Positions 36,789 through 45,772 of a DNA stretch of 64,000 nucleotides are shown here, in pieces. How positions within the stretch are numbered: the first letter of the stretch is position 1; every line of letters begins with the position of its first letter. The position numbers and the translations under genes were made by a program. The notes beneath the pieces were generated by a model. That model was not told the origin of the DNA. It searched no databases and saw nothing but the letters and a program-made list of their open reading frames with translations. Source of the DNA: Paenibacillus sp. AN1007 (GTDB lineage Bacteria > Bacillota > Bacilli > Paenibacillales > Paenibacillaceae). Where the stretch lies: contig NZ_CP159992.1 in NCBI RefSeq assembly GCF_040702995.1, positions 831,501 through 895,500 of the forward strand. The letters run 5' to 3'.

Positions 36789-37568
36789 TTATTTTGGAAC
36801 AGCAATCCATAATGTCCATGAATCTTTTTCAATAATTGGAGTTGTACTGTTTTTAAGTTTGCTGTTAATAAATACAATCAGCTCGCCAAGCTCATGGTCT
36901 GTCAATTCATGAAGAATCGAGCGTCCAGTCCGCTGCGCCAGATCTTTATTTAATGCAGCCAGGTTCTGGTGAACACATCTGGTTTCCCAAAGCTGCACGG
37001 TTCTAACGATCATGAATCCATTGGAATCAAGCGATCTCTGGACCTCATGGGCTTCGTGCCGACGTGAGCGTTCCATGCCAATCAATTCAGGATACTTCTC
37101 AAAGAAGTAACCTCTCATGTTATGTTCGTCTCCTGGGAGTAAACAGTCTTCAGGTGTTCTGTCTTGGATGATGAACACACCATTGTTTTTCAGGATACGT
37201 TTTGCTTCTTGAAAACAGCTGTCTAAATCTTGCAAATGATGTATGAGCGCTCTTTCCAAGACGATATCAAAAGTATGGTCTGGAAGTCCCGAGTTGTAGG
37301 CGTTCCCCTGCTGCAATGTGACATTGCTCAAATTCTCACAATGCCGAGCAGCCCCTTTTAACATCTCATCTGAAAAATCTACACCCGTCACATGTGCAGC
37401 TCCTGAGTTTGCTAAAGCTCGGGTATAAATTCCTCCGCCGCAGCCGATATCAACAATCTCTTTCCCCGATACATCCACATACTCCTGAAGCAAAGAGAGC
37501 CATGATGCATCCGCAGTTCTGGTCGTATACGTCATTCTGTTGCGTTGATCGTGAAAATTGATGGGCAC
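36789..37568 (-). CDS. Class I SAM-dependent methyltransferase
   Basis: 259 residues from a GTG start with AGAGGTGG five bases upstream. Motif I is EIVDIGCGGGIYTRAL near residue 37, then GVDFSDEML, LPDHTFDIVLERALIHHL and AKRILKNNGVFIIQDR. It resembles Methyltransf_25/11 proteins of unknown substrate. It stands alone between the sugar importer and mgtE. Confidence 0.8.
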   Translation of the reverse strand: MPINFHDQRNRMTYTTRTADASWLSLLQEYVDVSGKEIVDIGCGGGIYTRALANSGAAHVTGVDFSDEMLKGAARHCENLSNVTLQQGNAYNSGLPDHTFDIVLERALIHHLQDLDSCFQEAKRILKNNGVFIIQDRTPEDCLLPGDEHNMRGYFFEKYPELIGMERSRRHEAHEVQRSLDSNGFMIVRTVQLWETRCVHQNLAALNKDLAQRTGRSILHELTDHELGELIVFINSKLKNSTTPIIEKDSWTLWIAVPK

Positions 37569-37723
37569 ATTACCACCTCTTGTTTCATTGTGTGAAACGT
37601 AGTTTCAATAAATGATATATCTTACGATACCATATTATTCTTTTTGGTCAAGAGGTTCCAGCCCATATCCAAGTTTCTTACCTATAGACAGCTCGGTGTA
37701 AATTAAGCCTTGCACCGTTTTAT

Positions 37724-39095
37724 CTACATCAGCGCACCTATGAAACGGGTGGCAATTCCAAAGTAGATAAACAGTGAAAGAATATCGTTCAGTGTTGTAA
37801 TTAAAGGACCGGATGCAACAGCAGGATCAACCTTGAAGCGGCTGAGCAGCAGCGGAATGCAGGTGCCTGTCAGTGTGCCGATGATCAACGTGAAGAACAG
37901 GGATACACCGATAATCATACCGAGCAGCCAGTCCCCTTGCCAGAAATAAGCAATTACTGTAATCAGCAGACCGCAGACAAGGCCGATCATTGTACCCACT
38001 TTAATCTCTCGTCCAATTAAAGCCAGCACAGTTGATCTGTCGAGCTTGCGTCCAATAAGTCCGCGTACGACGACAGCGAGGGACTGAGTCCCCGTATTTC
38101 CCGTCATTCCGGCAATCATAGGCATGAAAAATGCGAGAGCAACGACCTGATTCAATGTATCTTCAAAAAAATCGACAATGCTTCCCGAAATCAATCCGAT
38201 CAATAACAGTAAAATGAGCCAGGGCAGTCTGCGTCTGACCGCGACCAGCGGTTTGGTATCAAAATCAATATCCTTGCCGCCGCCGCCCATTTTGGCAAGG
38301 TCTTCGCTGGCCTCATGCATAATGATGTCAATGACGTCATCCATTTGGATAATCCCGCACAGCCGATTGTTCTCATCCACCACCGGAAGGGCAATGAACT
38401 CGTAACGCTCGCAGCAGTTGTGCCGCTTCTTCCTGATCCATATCTACGGTCGCGTGAATAACCCTCCTGGTCATTAACTCTTCAACCTTGGTTTTGTCGT
38501 CAGCCAAGGCGAGGGATCGATAACTAACGACACCAGCCAGCTTACCCTCATCGTCGACAACATAGAGATAACTGGAGGCGGATAGATGTAGTGTACCTTG
38601 CGACTGTCTAAGCGCTTCCTTCGCTGTATCGTGAGTGAACAAGGTACGATAGCGGTCTGTCATAATTCGTCCGGCCGTTTCCGGCGGATAGCTGAGTACA
38701 GACCGAATAATGGCGGAGTGATCCAGGTTCATGCTGGACAGCAATTCTTCCCTGCGCTTCGCTGGCAGATCGTGCATGAATCGGATAAGGTCACTTTTAT
38801 CCATCTGCTGCATGACTTCCAATGTACGTTCTGGTCCAAGCCTTTCAAAAAGTTCGGCCTGTTCATGCAGCTTCAGATTTTCGGCTAAATCAGCAAGAAT
38901 ATCCGGTTTGAACAGAAGAAGAAAACGATTTTTATCGTCTTCAGGGAACTTTTTATAGATGAGTGAAAGATCATAGGGACGCAGCTCCTTCACGAGTTTA
39001 TAGAATTCCGGCAGATTCTGAGACTGCACGTGCTGCTTGAGCTGCTCGGTGATTTCCTCTACGGAAAGCTCTTTGTTGGTCTGTGACCCTTTCAT
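37724..39095 (-). pseudogene. mgtE: Mg2+ transporter MgtE interrupted by a one-base frameshift
   Basis: The ATG at 39095 has AAAGGAG and encodes an MgtE_N domain (about residues 1-125, with FPEDDKNRFLLLFKPD and LPAKRREELLSSM) and a first CBS domain. Near residue 228, inside the second CBS domain, the frame breaks around base 38411: the minus strand reads CTGCTG-C-GAGCGT where CTGCTG-GAGCGT would continue as LLERYEFIALPVVDEN. After the extra base the rest continues in another frame through GIIQMDDVIDIIMHEAS to a five-helix MgtE channel domain with MIAGMTGNTGTQSLAVVVRG and FKVDPAVASGP. All domains are otherwise intact, so this is a very recent mutation or a sequencing error. Confidence 0.85.
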
Positions 39096-39282
39096 ATCGA
39101 CACTCCTTTTCTGTAAGATGGGCTCCATATTTTTAAACGAAAAGGGCCTGCAGCTAAACAACCGTACATGCATAGGGAGAAGCAGGATGTTGAAATCTTG
39201 CTTAAACATTCGACATAGGCTTACAAATGGAAGCGCTCAGGATATACTTGTTCTACAGCAGCAAATGAGGAGGTCGTGTGTA

Positions 39283-40029
39283 TTGGAAACAGAGATTCGA
39301 ACACAATTGCTCAGCCTGGCTGAGCCGGAATACCAAAAATTCTCAGCTTCTCTCATCCCGAATATTACAAATGTTTTGGGTGTGCGGCTGCCCGCTATCC
39401 GCAAAATAGCTAAACAGATTGCCGCGGAAGACTGGCGTACGTACCTGGATACGGCGAAGGATGAATTTTTTGAGGAGGTTATGCTGCAGGCAATGGTTAT
39501 TGGTCATGCACAGGCGGATTTACATGAGCTGCTGACAAGAATTGCCGCGTTTGTGCCCAAGATTGACAATTGGTCGGTGTGTGACAGCTTCTGTGCCGGA
39601 CTGAAATATACCAAAGTGCATCCCGAAGCGATGTGGAACTTCATTCAGCCCTACCTGCGGTCAGATCAAGAATACGAAATCCGGTTTGGTGTGGTGATGC
39701 TGCTGAATTTTTATCTGGAAGAGCCTTATATTCATCAGGTTTTACCTTTACTTGATCAGATTAAACATGAGGCATATTATGTGAAAATGGCTGTAGCTTG
39801 GGCCATCTCGATCGCTTATGTGAAACAGCCCGAGGCTGTTATGCCGTATTTGAAGCAAAATACGCTTGACGATTTTACGTACAATAAGGCTCTCCAGAAG
39901 ATTATAGAATCGTACCGGGTGACGCCAGAGGATAAGCAATTGATGCGAAGCATGAAACGTAAGGTGAACAGACAGACACAAAAAACGGCTGACGTAATCG
40001 CGGGAAAAAAGAAGGTGAATATGGGATGA
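39283..40029 (+). CDS. DNA alkylation repair protein, AlkD-like
   Basis: 248 residues of HEAT-like helices typical of the AlkC/AlkD family, with KIDNWSVCDSFCAGLK and YEIRFGVVMLLNFYLEE, which match the AlkD signature around its catalytic Asp (DNWSVCD). The start is TTG with GAGGAGG nine bases upstream; longer ATG frames run into the mgtE promoter region. It overlaps the next gene, an O6-alkylguanine repair protein, by four bases (ATGA), so the two form a DNA-alkylation repair operon. AlkD-type enzymes remove N3- or N7-alkylated bases. Confidence 0.85.
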   Translation: METEIRTQLLSLAEPEYQKFSASLIPNITNVLGVRLPAIRKIAKQIAAEDWRTYLDTAKDEFFEEVMLQAMVIGHAQADLHELLTRIAAFVPKIDNWSVCDSFCAGLKYTKVHPEAMWNFIQPYLRSDQEYEIRFGVVMLLNFYLEEPYIHQVLPLLDQIKHEAYYVKMAVAWAISIAYVKQPEAVMPYLKQNTLDDFTYNKALQKIIESYRVTPEDKQLMRSMKRKVNRQTQKTADVIAGKKKVNMG

Positions 40030-40580
40030 GACAAAAGATAATGTATGCCAATATACAGCTGGACGGACGCCCATGGAGTCTGCTTGCAACCGAAAAGGGA
40101 GTGTGCAGGATCGTGATGCCCAATGAAAAACTGGAGGATTGGACTGGCTGGATTAGTAAAATTGCACCAGGCACTGCACTCGAAGAGAATGAGCAGGCAT
40201 TAAAGCGGACTGGAATGATGGACTGGCTGGTGTCTTATTTTGCAGGAGAAAAGACAGTCTATACGGAGGACATCCCGCTCGACCTGATTGGCACGCCGTT
40301 TCAGCAGCAGGTGTGGAAGGCACTCGGGTATGTGCCCTATGGACAGACACGTACGTATGGAGATATCGCTGCAGTGATCGGCAGACCTTCAGCTGTACGT
40401 GCTGTAGGTGCGGCAAATGGGGCCAATCCGATTCCCGTATTACTTCCATGTCACCGCATTATCGGTGCTAATCGCAAGCTGACGGGTTTTCGCGGCGGAC
40501 TGGAGATGAAGCGCAGGCTGCTGGATATTGAACATATTGAAGGCGTGGCAGACGGAGGGCATGCGAGATTTGATTTTTGA
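40026..40580 (+). CDS. ogt: Methylated-DNA-protein cysteine methyltransferase
   Basis: 184 residues. The acceptor Cys142 lies in LLPCHRIIG; upstream are GTPFQQQVWKALGYVPYGQTRTYGDIA and VRAVGAANGANP, all standard for Ogt/Ada-C. It transfers the alkyl group of O6-alkylguanine to its own Cys and is used once. The four-base overlap with the AlkD-like gene indicates translational coupling. Confidence 0.95.
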   Translation: MRQKIMYANIQLDGRPWSLLATEKGVCRIVMPNEKLEDWTGWISKIAPGTALEENEQALKRTGMMDWLVSYFAGEKTVYTEDIPLDLIGTPFQQQVWKALGYVPYGQTRTYGDIAAVIGRPSAVRAVGAANGANPIPVLLPCHRIIGANRKLTGFRGGLEMKRRLLDIEHIEGVADGGHARFDF

Positions 40581-40789
40581 TATAGAATGCTCCTCCTGTT
40601 TGAGTTGGAATTTTCTCTTTATTTGTAATGTTACAAGTGAATTGTAAAAGAGATGTGGTATAAATCTATCTGTGACATGTATATTTATTACAGGTAAAGA
40701 GAAGTACATACATCAAAGAAAAAACAGCCGCGCCGCGCCTTCATTGTATAACACCCGGGAATTTCTATTTCATGAGAGGAGATGATGTG

Positions 40790-41095
40790 ATGTCGTACGT
40801 TTCGCAGAAATCTCACCCGAATCGTACAAAACGCTGGATGATCCGAATTGGAATTTTTATAGTTATTCAAATCATCTTTATGGTTATTGACGGTACGTTC
40901 CTGGAACCCAAGTTAAATGATAGTAACAATGTATTTACTGAAATGCTTAAGGGGATATTGCAATCAAGATTGCTTAATGAATGGGTTGCTCCTTATTCCT
41001 TTCCTTTGTTTAATTTAGTTCTGATCGTTCACGCTGCTGCTTTATTGCTTCAAGCTGCGGCAGAGATGATCTCAGCTGTTCTCAAAAAAAGATAA
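40790..41095 (+). CDS. YfzA-like small membrane protein
   Basis: 101 residues with two hydrophobic segments (WMIRIGIFIVIQIIFMVID and FPLFNLVLIVHAAALLLQAA) separated by a loop FLEPKLNDSNNVFTEMLKG. The FMVIDGTFLEP element resembles Bacillus YfzA proteins of unknown function. AGGAG is nine bases before this ATG; an in-frame ATG at 40772 coincides with the ribosome binding region. Confidence 0.65.
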   Translation: MSYVSQKSHPNRTKRWMIRIGIFIVIQIIFMVIDGTFLEPKLNDSNNVFTEMLKGILQSRLLNEWVAPYSFPLFNLVLIVHAAALLLQAAAEMISAVLKKR

Positions 41096-41564
41096 ACACA
41101 GGCACTGTGGTCAAATACAAATGTGAATGTAAATGCTGAATGAAATCAAAAACAAGCTGGTTTTCGGTTTAACGAAAGCTGGCTCGTCTTTTTTTTTATT
41201 AGGTATATGCAGTCTTCATATGTCTATCTTTATATTCTCCTTTATTTATATGACAAAATAAGACAGGGGATTGTCGATTTACTGTGAGGAGTGTCGTTTT
41301 TTATTTGGCGCTTTCGAGGATTTAATGGGCAATTATGGTATATTTCTATATTGGATTGTGATACAATAGTGGAAAATATATGTAAATATAGATTAAGTAA
41401 TTTATTGAAAGTTTAAGGCATAACATAGGGGATGAAAGATAGTCTCTTGCTTTGACTGCATATAATAGAGTGAAATGTACATTTTATGAGAACATAAGAG
41501 GAAGCTGCAGCTTGGAAACAGCACATCATCCGTGACATGATATATTTAAGAGAGGAGATCTCAA
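41096..41564. promoter_or_regulatory. AT-rich 469-base region upstream of the lanthipeptide cluster
   Basis: No gene is supported here. A T8 run at 41190 follows weak inverted repeats (GCTGGTTTTCG...CGAAAGCTGGC) that may terminate the previous gene. A perfect -10 box TATAAT lies at 41461-41466 without a convincing -35, about 100 bases before the first cluster gene; another -10-like TACAAT lies at 41362. The promoter probably depends on an activator. Confidence 0.35.
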
Positions 41565-42839
41565 TTGGAAAATATAACGATAAATTCCGATGAAGGAGAT
41601 AGCCTGAAACTTCACCTATATAACACGGATAAATTCAAGACCATAAGTCTGATGTTGACAATGAGAGCACCCCTGGATAAGCAATCCATCACTTCGAGAG
41701 CTTTAATTCCCCAGATTCTCACCGGAGGCTCAATGAAATACCCGACTCGCAAGCAATTACAACAGAAGTTGGATGAGATGTACGGGGCAGAGCTTTCTTG
41801 GGACACATACAAAAAGGGAGAGGATCATTGTATTTCCTTAAAAATGGAAATCTCAGCAGAACAATTTCTGAATGATAGCGATTCCTTATTGCATTCCTCC
41901 CTGCTTCTATTACACGAAATGATCTATAACCCTTTAATCGAGGATGGAGCGTTTCATCCACAGATTGTTGAACGGGAAAAACAGTTTTTAAAACAGCGCA
42001 TGGATTCGATGTTCAATGATAAGGTGTTGTACGCCCATGTTCGTCTGGTGGAAGAGATGTTTGAAGACGAGGCGTATGCCAGTCCGCCGTATGGTAGAAG
42101 GGAAGAGATAAATTCTCTCCATGCGCAATCCGTATTCCAAGTCTATAATGACATGCTTCGAAATGATCGCTTTGATTTATTCATCGTTGGAGCTTTTAAC
42201 GAGAGAGATGTCAGAGTCATGGTCAATGAAGTATTTTGTGAAAAGTATAATAATATCTCTTTAAATAGAAATTCTTCAATTAGATCCAAAGTAGATGCGG
42301 TGAAAGTGGTACAGGATCATCTGGAGGTCAAGCAAGGAACGCTCCTTTTGGGATATAGAATGTCTACAACCATACAAGATGAGCATTACGAGGCGGCAAG
42401 AGTAGCAAATGCTGTTTTCGGAAGGTTTCCATCCTCCAAGTTATTTCGTGCGATACGCGAAAGAGAAGGTCTTGCTTATTATGCTCACTCCCAGATTCAA
42501 AGCAGCAAAGGCTTGCTTGTAGCGATGGCAGGAATTGATTTTGAACATTATGAACGTGTGATCGAACTAATGAGAGATCAAGAATACGCGATGAAAAAGG
42601 GCGATTTTACGGAAGCCGAAATGGAACAAGGTAAAGCACTGCTGATCAACTTATTGTTAGAAGCACATGATTCCCCTGAAGGCATTATGGATATCTTTAT
42701 TCAAGCTGTGGATAGCGGATTTTCTGCTGCGATTCAAGACCATATTAAAAGAATCAGCTCAGTAACCAAAGAAGATGTCGTTAACGCCGTGAATAAGTGG
42801 GAGCTGGATACAATCTACTTCTTGAATAGAAAGGAGTAA
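41565..42839 (+). CDS. M16-family peptidase-like subunit without zinc motif (YmfF-like)
   Basis: 424 residues from a TTG start with GAGAGGAG upstream. The fold is M16 (LTMRAPLDKQSITSRALIPQILTGG; VKQGTLLLGYRMST; FGRFPSSKLFRAIREREGLAYYAHSQI), but the place of the zinc motif HxxEH reads RALIPQILTGG, so it is the non-catalytic partner. The SSKLFRAIREREGLAYY stretch is the R/Y substrate-binding region. It pairs with the active subunit encoded five bases later. In a class III lanthipeptide cluster such M16B pairs can remove the leader peptide. Confidence 0.85.
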   Translation: MENITINSDEGDSLKLHLYNTDKFKTISLMLTMRAPLDKQSITSRALIPQILTGGSMKYPTRKQLQQKLDEMYGAELSWDTYKKGEDHCISLKMEISAEQFLNDSDSLLHSSLLLLHEMIYNPLIEDGAFHPQIVEREKQFLKQRMDSMFNDKVLYAHVRLVEEMFEDEAYASPPYGRREEINSLHAQSVFQVYNDMLRNDRFDLFIVGAFNERDVRVMVNEVFCEKYNNISLNRNSSIRSKVDAVKVVQDHLEVKQGTLLLGYRMSTTIQDEHYEAARVANAVFGRFPSSKLFRAIREREGLAYYAHSQIQSSKGLLVAMAGIDFEHYERVIELMRDQEYAMKKGDFTEAEMEQGKALLINLLLEAHDSPEGIMDIFIQAVDSGFSAAIQDHIKRISSVTKEDVVNAVNKWELDTIYFLNRKE

Positions 42840-42844
42840 ACGCT

Positions 42845-44125
42845 TTGGAAGCTATCCAATATAATATACTGGAAGAAACAATATACTTTGAGAAGCTGAA
42901 CAATGGTCTTGAAGTTTACATACTTCCTAAGAAAGATTTTCATAAAACAGCTGCAGCACTCACTGTTAAATTTGGATCTGTAGATAAGAATTTCGTTTTA
43001 TCAGGAGAAGATTCTATTACACTGCCAGACGGGCTGGCTCATTTTCTGGAACATAAAATGTTTGATTGTAAGGATTGGAATGTGTTTGACAGGTTTGCCC
43101 GGCTGGGAGTAAATGTCAACGCTTTCACGAGCTTTACTCGTACAGCTTATACAATATCGGCAGCTTCCAGCGTCCATGAAAGTCTTGAAACTTTGCTGGA
43201 TTTTGTCCAAGAGCCTTACTTTACGGATGAAGCCGTAGAAAAGGAAAAAGGAATCATAGAACAGGAAATAAAAATGTACGACGATAATCCAGGCTGGCGT
43301 GCTCAATTCGGAGTTTTAGACAATTTATACACAAGCCATCCAGTAAAAATTGATTTGGCCGGGACAGCAGCATCCATTCGAAGTATTACCAAAGAGGATT
43401 TATACACGTGTTACCAGACATTTTACCATCCTGGCAATATGCTGCTTTTCGTTGTTGGGCCTGTAAGTCCTGAAGAAACGATGGAGCTTATTCGACAAAA
43501 TCAAGAGCATAAGAACTTTCCGCAAAAGGTAGAGGCCAGCTGTATTTTCGCTGACGAAGATCGCGGCGTGAATCGAAGCTCCAGCGTAATGCGGATGCCG
43601 GTCCCTATTCCCCAAGTATTAGTAGGATACAAAGAAACAAAACCGTTACGACGAGGGCGGGAACTGCTTAAGTATGAGTTAGCTGTGAATGTATTGTTGG
43701 AGTTAATGTTTGGCATCAGTTCAGAGGCATACAATACAATGTATAACCTCGGCTATGTGGACAGTTCATTTCATTTCGAATATACAAGCGAGAAAAATTT
43801 CGGATTTACAATCATAGGTGGGAACAGCTGCGAACCGGAAAAAGTAATATCCTGTATAAACGAAACGATACAGCGGTTTAAAACGGAATCCATCCCTGAA
43901 GAAGATGCAGAGCGTGTGATCAAAAAAGAAATTGGCCGTTTTCTAAGTTCCATTAACTCCCTGCAATTTATTGCAAATCAGTTTACACGTTATCGCTCTA
44001 ACGATACCGATTTATTTGACGTATTACCTGCACTGGAGCAGTTAACTCAATCTGATCTTGAAGATGTACTGCACTTGCATTTTTCTGATGAATCCAAAAC
44101 AACGCTAGTTGTCAAAGATTACTGA
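42845..44125 (+). CDS. M16-family zinc peptidase, catalytic subunit (YmfH-like)
   Basis: 426 residues from a TTG start with AAAGGAG. The zinc and catalytic motif HFLEH (in LPDGLAHFLEHKMFD, near residue 74) is intact, with the third zinc-ligand Glu in EKEKGIIEQEIKMYDDN about 75 residues later. The FTSFTRTAYTISA stretch is typical of the family. It should form a heterodimer with the inactive subunit upstream. Its position next to a LanKC gene points to leader-peptide processing rather than the EF-P-linked role of chromosomal YmfF/YmfH, although recruitment of a housekeeping pair cannot be excluded. Confidence 0.85.
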   Translation: MEAIQYNILEETIYFEKLNNGLEVYILPKKDFHKTAAALTVKFGSVDKNFVLSGEDSITLPDGLAHFLEHKMFDCKDWNVFDRFARLGVNVNAFTSFTRTAYTISAASSVHESLETLLDFVQEPYFTDEAVEKEKGIIEQEIKMYDDNPGWRAQFGVLDNLYTSHPVKIDLAGTAASIRSITKEDLYTCYQTFYHPGNMLLFVVGPVSPEETMELIRQNQEHKNFPQKVEASCIFADEDRGVNRSSSVMRMPVPIPQVLVGYKETKPLRRGRELLKYELAVNVLLELMFGISSEAYNTMYNLGYVDSSFHFEYTSEKNFGFTIIGGNSCEPEKVISCINETIQRFKTESIPEEDAERVIKKEIGRFLSSINSLQFIANQFTRYRSNDTDLFDVLPALEQLTQSDLEDVLHLHFSDESKTTLVVKDY

Positions 44126-44151
44126 ACATGCAGAAAAACAGGAGTGAAAAC

Positions 44152-45003
44152 ATGACTAATCTTCTGGAGATTAAAAATATCAGGAAATCATATGGAGCCA
44201 AGGAGGCATTAAAAGATGTTTCTTTCAATGTTCCTCCTGGATCTATCGTTGGTTTCATTGGTGATAACGGTGCCGGTAAATCAACAACGTTCAAAATAGT
44301 ACTGGGCCTTATTTCTAACGATGCCGGTACAGTTCAGTTGTTTGGCCAGAAAAATATGAATAAAAATCCTCAGATCAAGGAGAAGATTGGAGTTGTATTT
44401 GATGCAGCCAATCTTCCAGCCCATCTGACCATCAAGCAGTTAAATAACGTGTTTGGACATTTGTTCAAAAACTGGGACGAGAATAACTTTCAACGTTTAG
44501 TCCGTACTTTCTCGCTGCCTATGGATAAAAAAGTAAATGAGTTCTCACGTGGAATGTCGATGAAGCTGTCTGTAGCGGTTGCCTTATCACATCATGCTGA
44601 GCTGTTGATTCTCGATGAAGCGACGGGAGGACTTGACCCTTCATCAAGAGAAGAAATGTTAAATGAGTTAAAAAGCTTTGTAAGTGATGGCAGAGGGGGA
44701 ATCGTACTTTCCTCACATATCATGAGTGATATCGAGAAAATAGCAAGTCATCTTGTCATTATAAAGGAGGGCGAGATCTTGCTGAATGAAGAGAAGGAAA
44801 AGGTCTTTGAAAAATATGCGATTGTCGACCTCGCTGGAGAACAGCTTGACTTACTTCATCCGGAAATTGTGGTGGCCAAGAGAAGTTGCGATTCTTATTA
44901 TAATGTACTTGTATCAGATAAAAAACAATTACCAGAAGGTATGGTGACTAGACCAATCTCTATGGATGAGATCAGTTTATTATTAACAAGGAGTCATGAA
45001 TAA
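44152..45003 (+). CDS. ABC transporter ATP-binding protein of the lanthipeptide cluster
   Basis: 283 residues. Walker A GDNGAGKST, a variant signature FSRGMSMKLSVAVAL and Walker B LLILDEATGGLDP are present, the form usual in bacitracin/lantibiotic-type exporters (BcrA/YtrB-like). CAGGAGTG precedes this ATG, so an in-frame ATG at 44128 is rejected. The permease starts directly after its stop. The pair probably exports the peptide or gives self-immunity. Confidence 0.9.
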   Translation: MTNLLEIKNIRKSYGAKEALKDVSFNVPPGSIVGFIGDNGAGKSTTFKIVLGLISNDAGTVQLFGQKNMNKNPQIKEKIGVVFDAANLPAHLTIKQLNNVFGHLFKNWDENNFQRLVRTFSLPMDKKVNEFSRGMSMKLSVAVALSHHAELLILDEATGGLDPSSREEMLNELKSFVSDGRGGIVLSSHIMSDIEKIASHLVIIKEGEILLNEEKEKVFEKYAIVDLAGEQLDLLHPEIVVAKRSCDSYYNVLVSDKKQLPEGMVTRPISMDEISLLLTRSHE

Positions 45004-45645
45004 ATGAAAGGTTTATTAATGACAAGTTATTACTTGGTATATCGGAGTTCACTGTGGTACACAGGTCTGGCTATTTTGCTGTCGGTCATCATTCTAACGT
45101 ACGCAGATGATTCCATGCACCGTTTGGCTGCCATGTTAAATATTTTGCTCATCGTCATGTCTGCACTCGATGTCATTAAATTTGAGGGAAAGTCAGGATA
45201 TGATAAATATGTCCTTACCTTACCTGTGAGTAGAAGCCATGTCGTTCAAAGTCACTACCTATTCTATTTTCTAGTCGTCATTTATGGTGTTCTGTTATCT
45301 TTCGCTATCTTTTATGTCTATAGTCTTGTGTCAGGTACGGAGATATACAATATGTTCCATGCTATCTTTTTTGGCACTTTTGCAGTTCTCATAACCGGCG
45401 GTATCAATTTCCCTCTCTATTATATTTTTGGACCGGAAAAGTCAGATTCCATTACGTTGGGAAGTGTTGGCGGAGCAATTTTAATTACGATCGTTTCACA
45501 AGGTATTGTTGGCGGATTGGCCACGAGCCTGAATGCCAATGATCCTGACCAATTTGTTCCTATCATTTATTTATTATTTGGTTTACTTGTCTATATAATA
45601 TCTTTATGTGTCTCTATGTTTATCTATCAGAAAAAAGAGTTTTGA
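45004..45645 (+). CDS. ABC-2 type permease of the lanthipeptide cluster
   Basis: 213 residues with six hydrophobic segments, such as SLWYTGLAILLSVIILTYA, HYLFYFLVVIYGVLLSFAIFYV and PIIYLLFGLLVYIISLCVSMFIY. It matches ABC-2 membrane proteins that pair with BcrA-like ATPases. AAGGAG overlaps the end of the ATPase gene. The sequence gives no clue whether it exports the product or confers immunity. Confidence 0.85.
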   Translation: MKGLLMTSYYLVYRSSLWYTGLAILLSVIILTYADDSMHRLAAMLNILLIVMSALDVIKFEGKSGYDKYVLTLPVSRSHVVQSHYLFYFLVVIYGVLLSFAIFYVYSLVSGTEIYNMFHAIFFGTFAVLITGGINFPLYYIFGPEKSDSITLGSVGGAILITIVSQGIVGGLATSLNANDPDQFVPIIYLLFGLLVYIISLCVSMFIYQKKEF

Positions 45646-45772
45646 TAAGGGGATGTCTTCAGCGACAATAAGGTCAAGTGTTCTATCTAACTTGGCCCAG
45701 TGAATATAATTCTTATAACAATGTAAATTAGATATCTGATAGGGTGGATACTTAATTTTAGGAGGGAATGGA

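Noticed and set aside
39096..39282. M-box or other Mg2+ riboswitch in the mgtE leader
   Set aside because: None of the conserved M-box blocks could be found on the minus strand upstream of mgtE.
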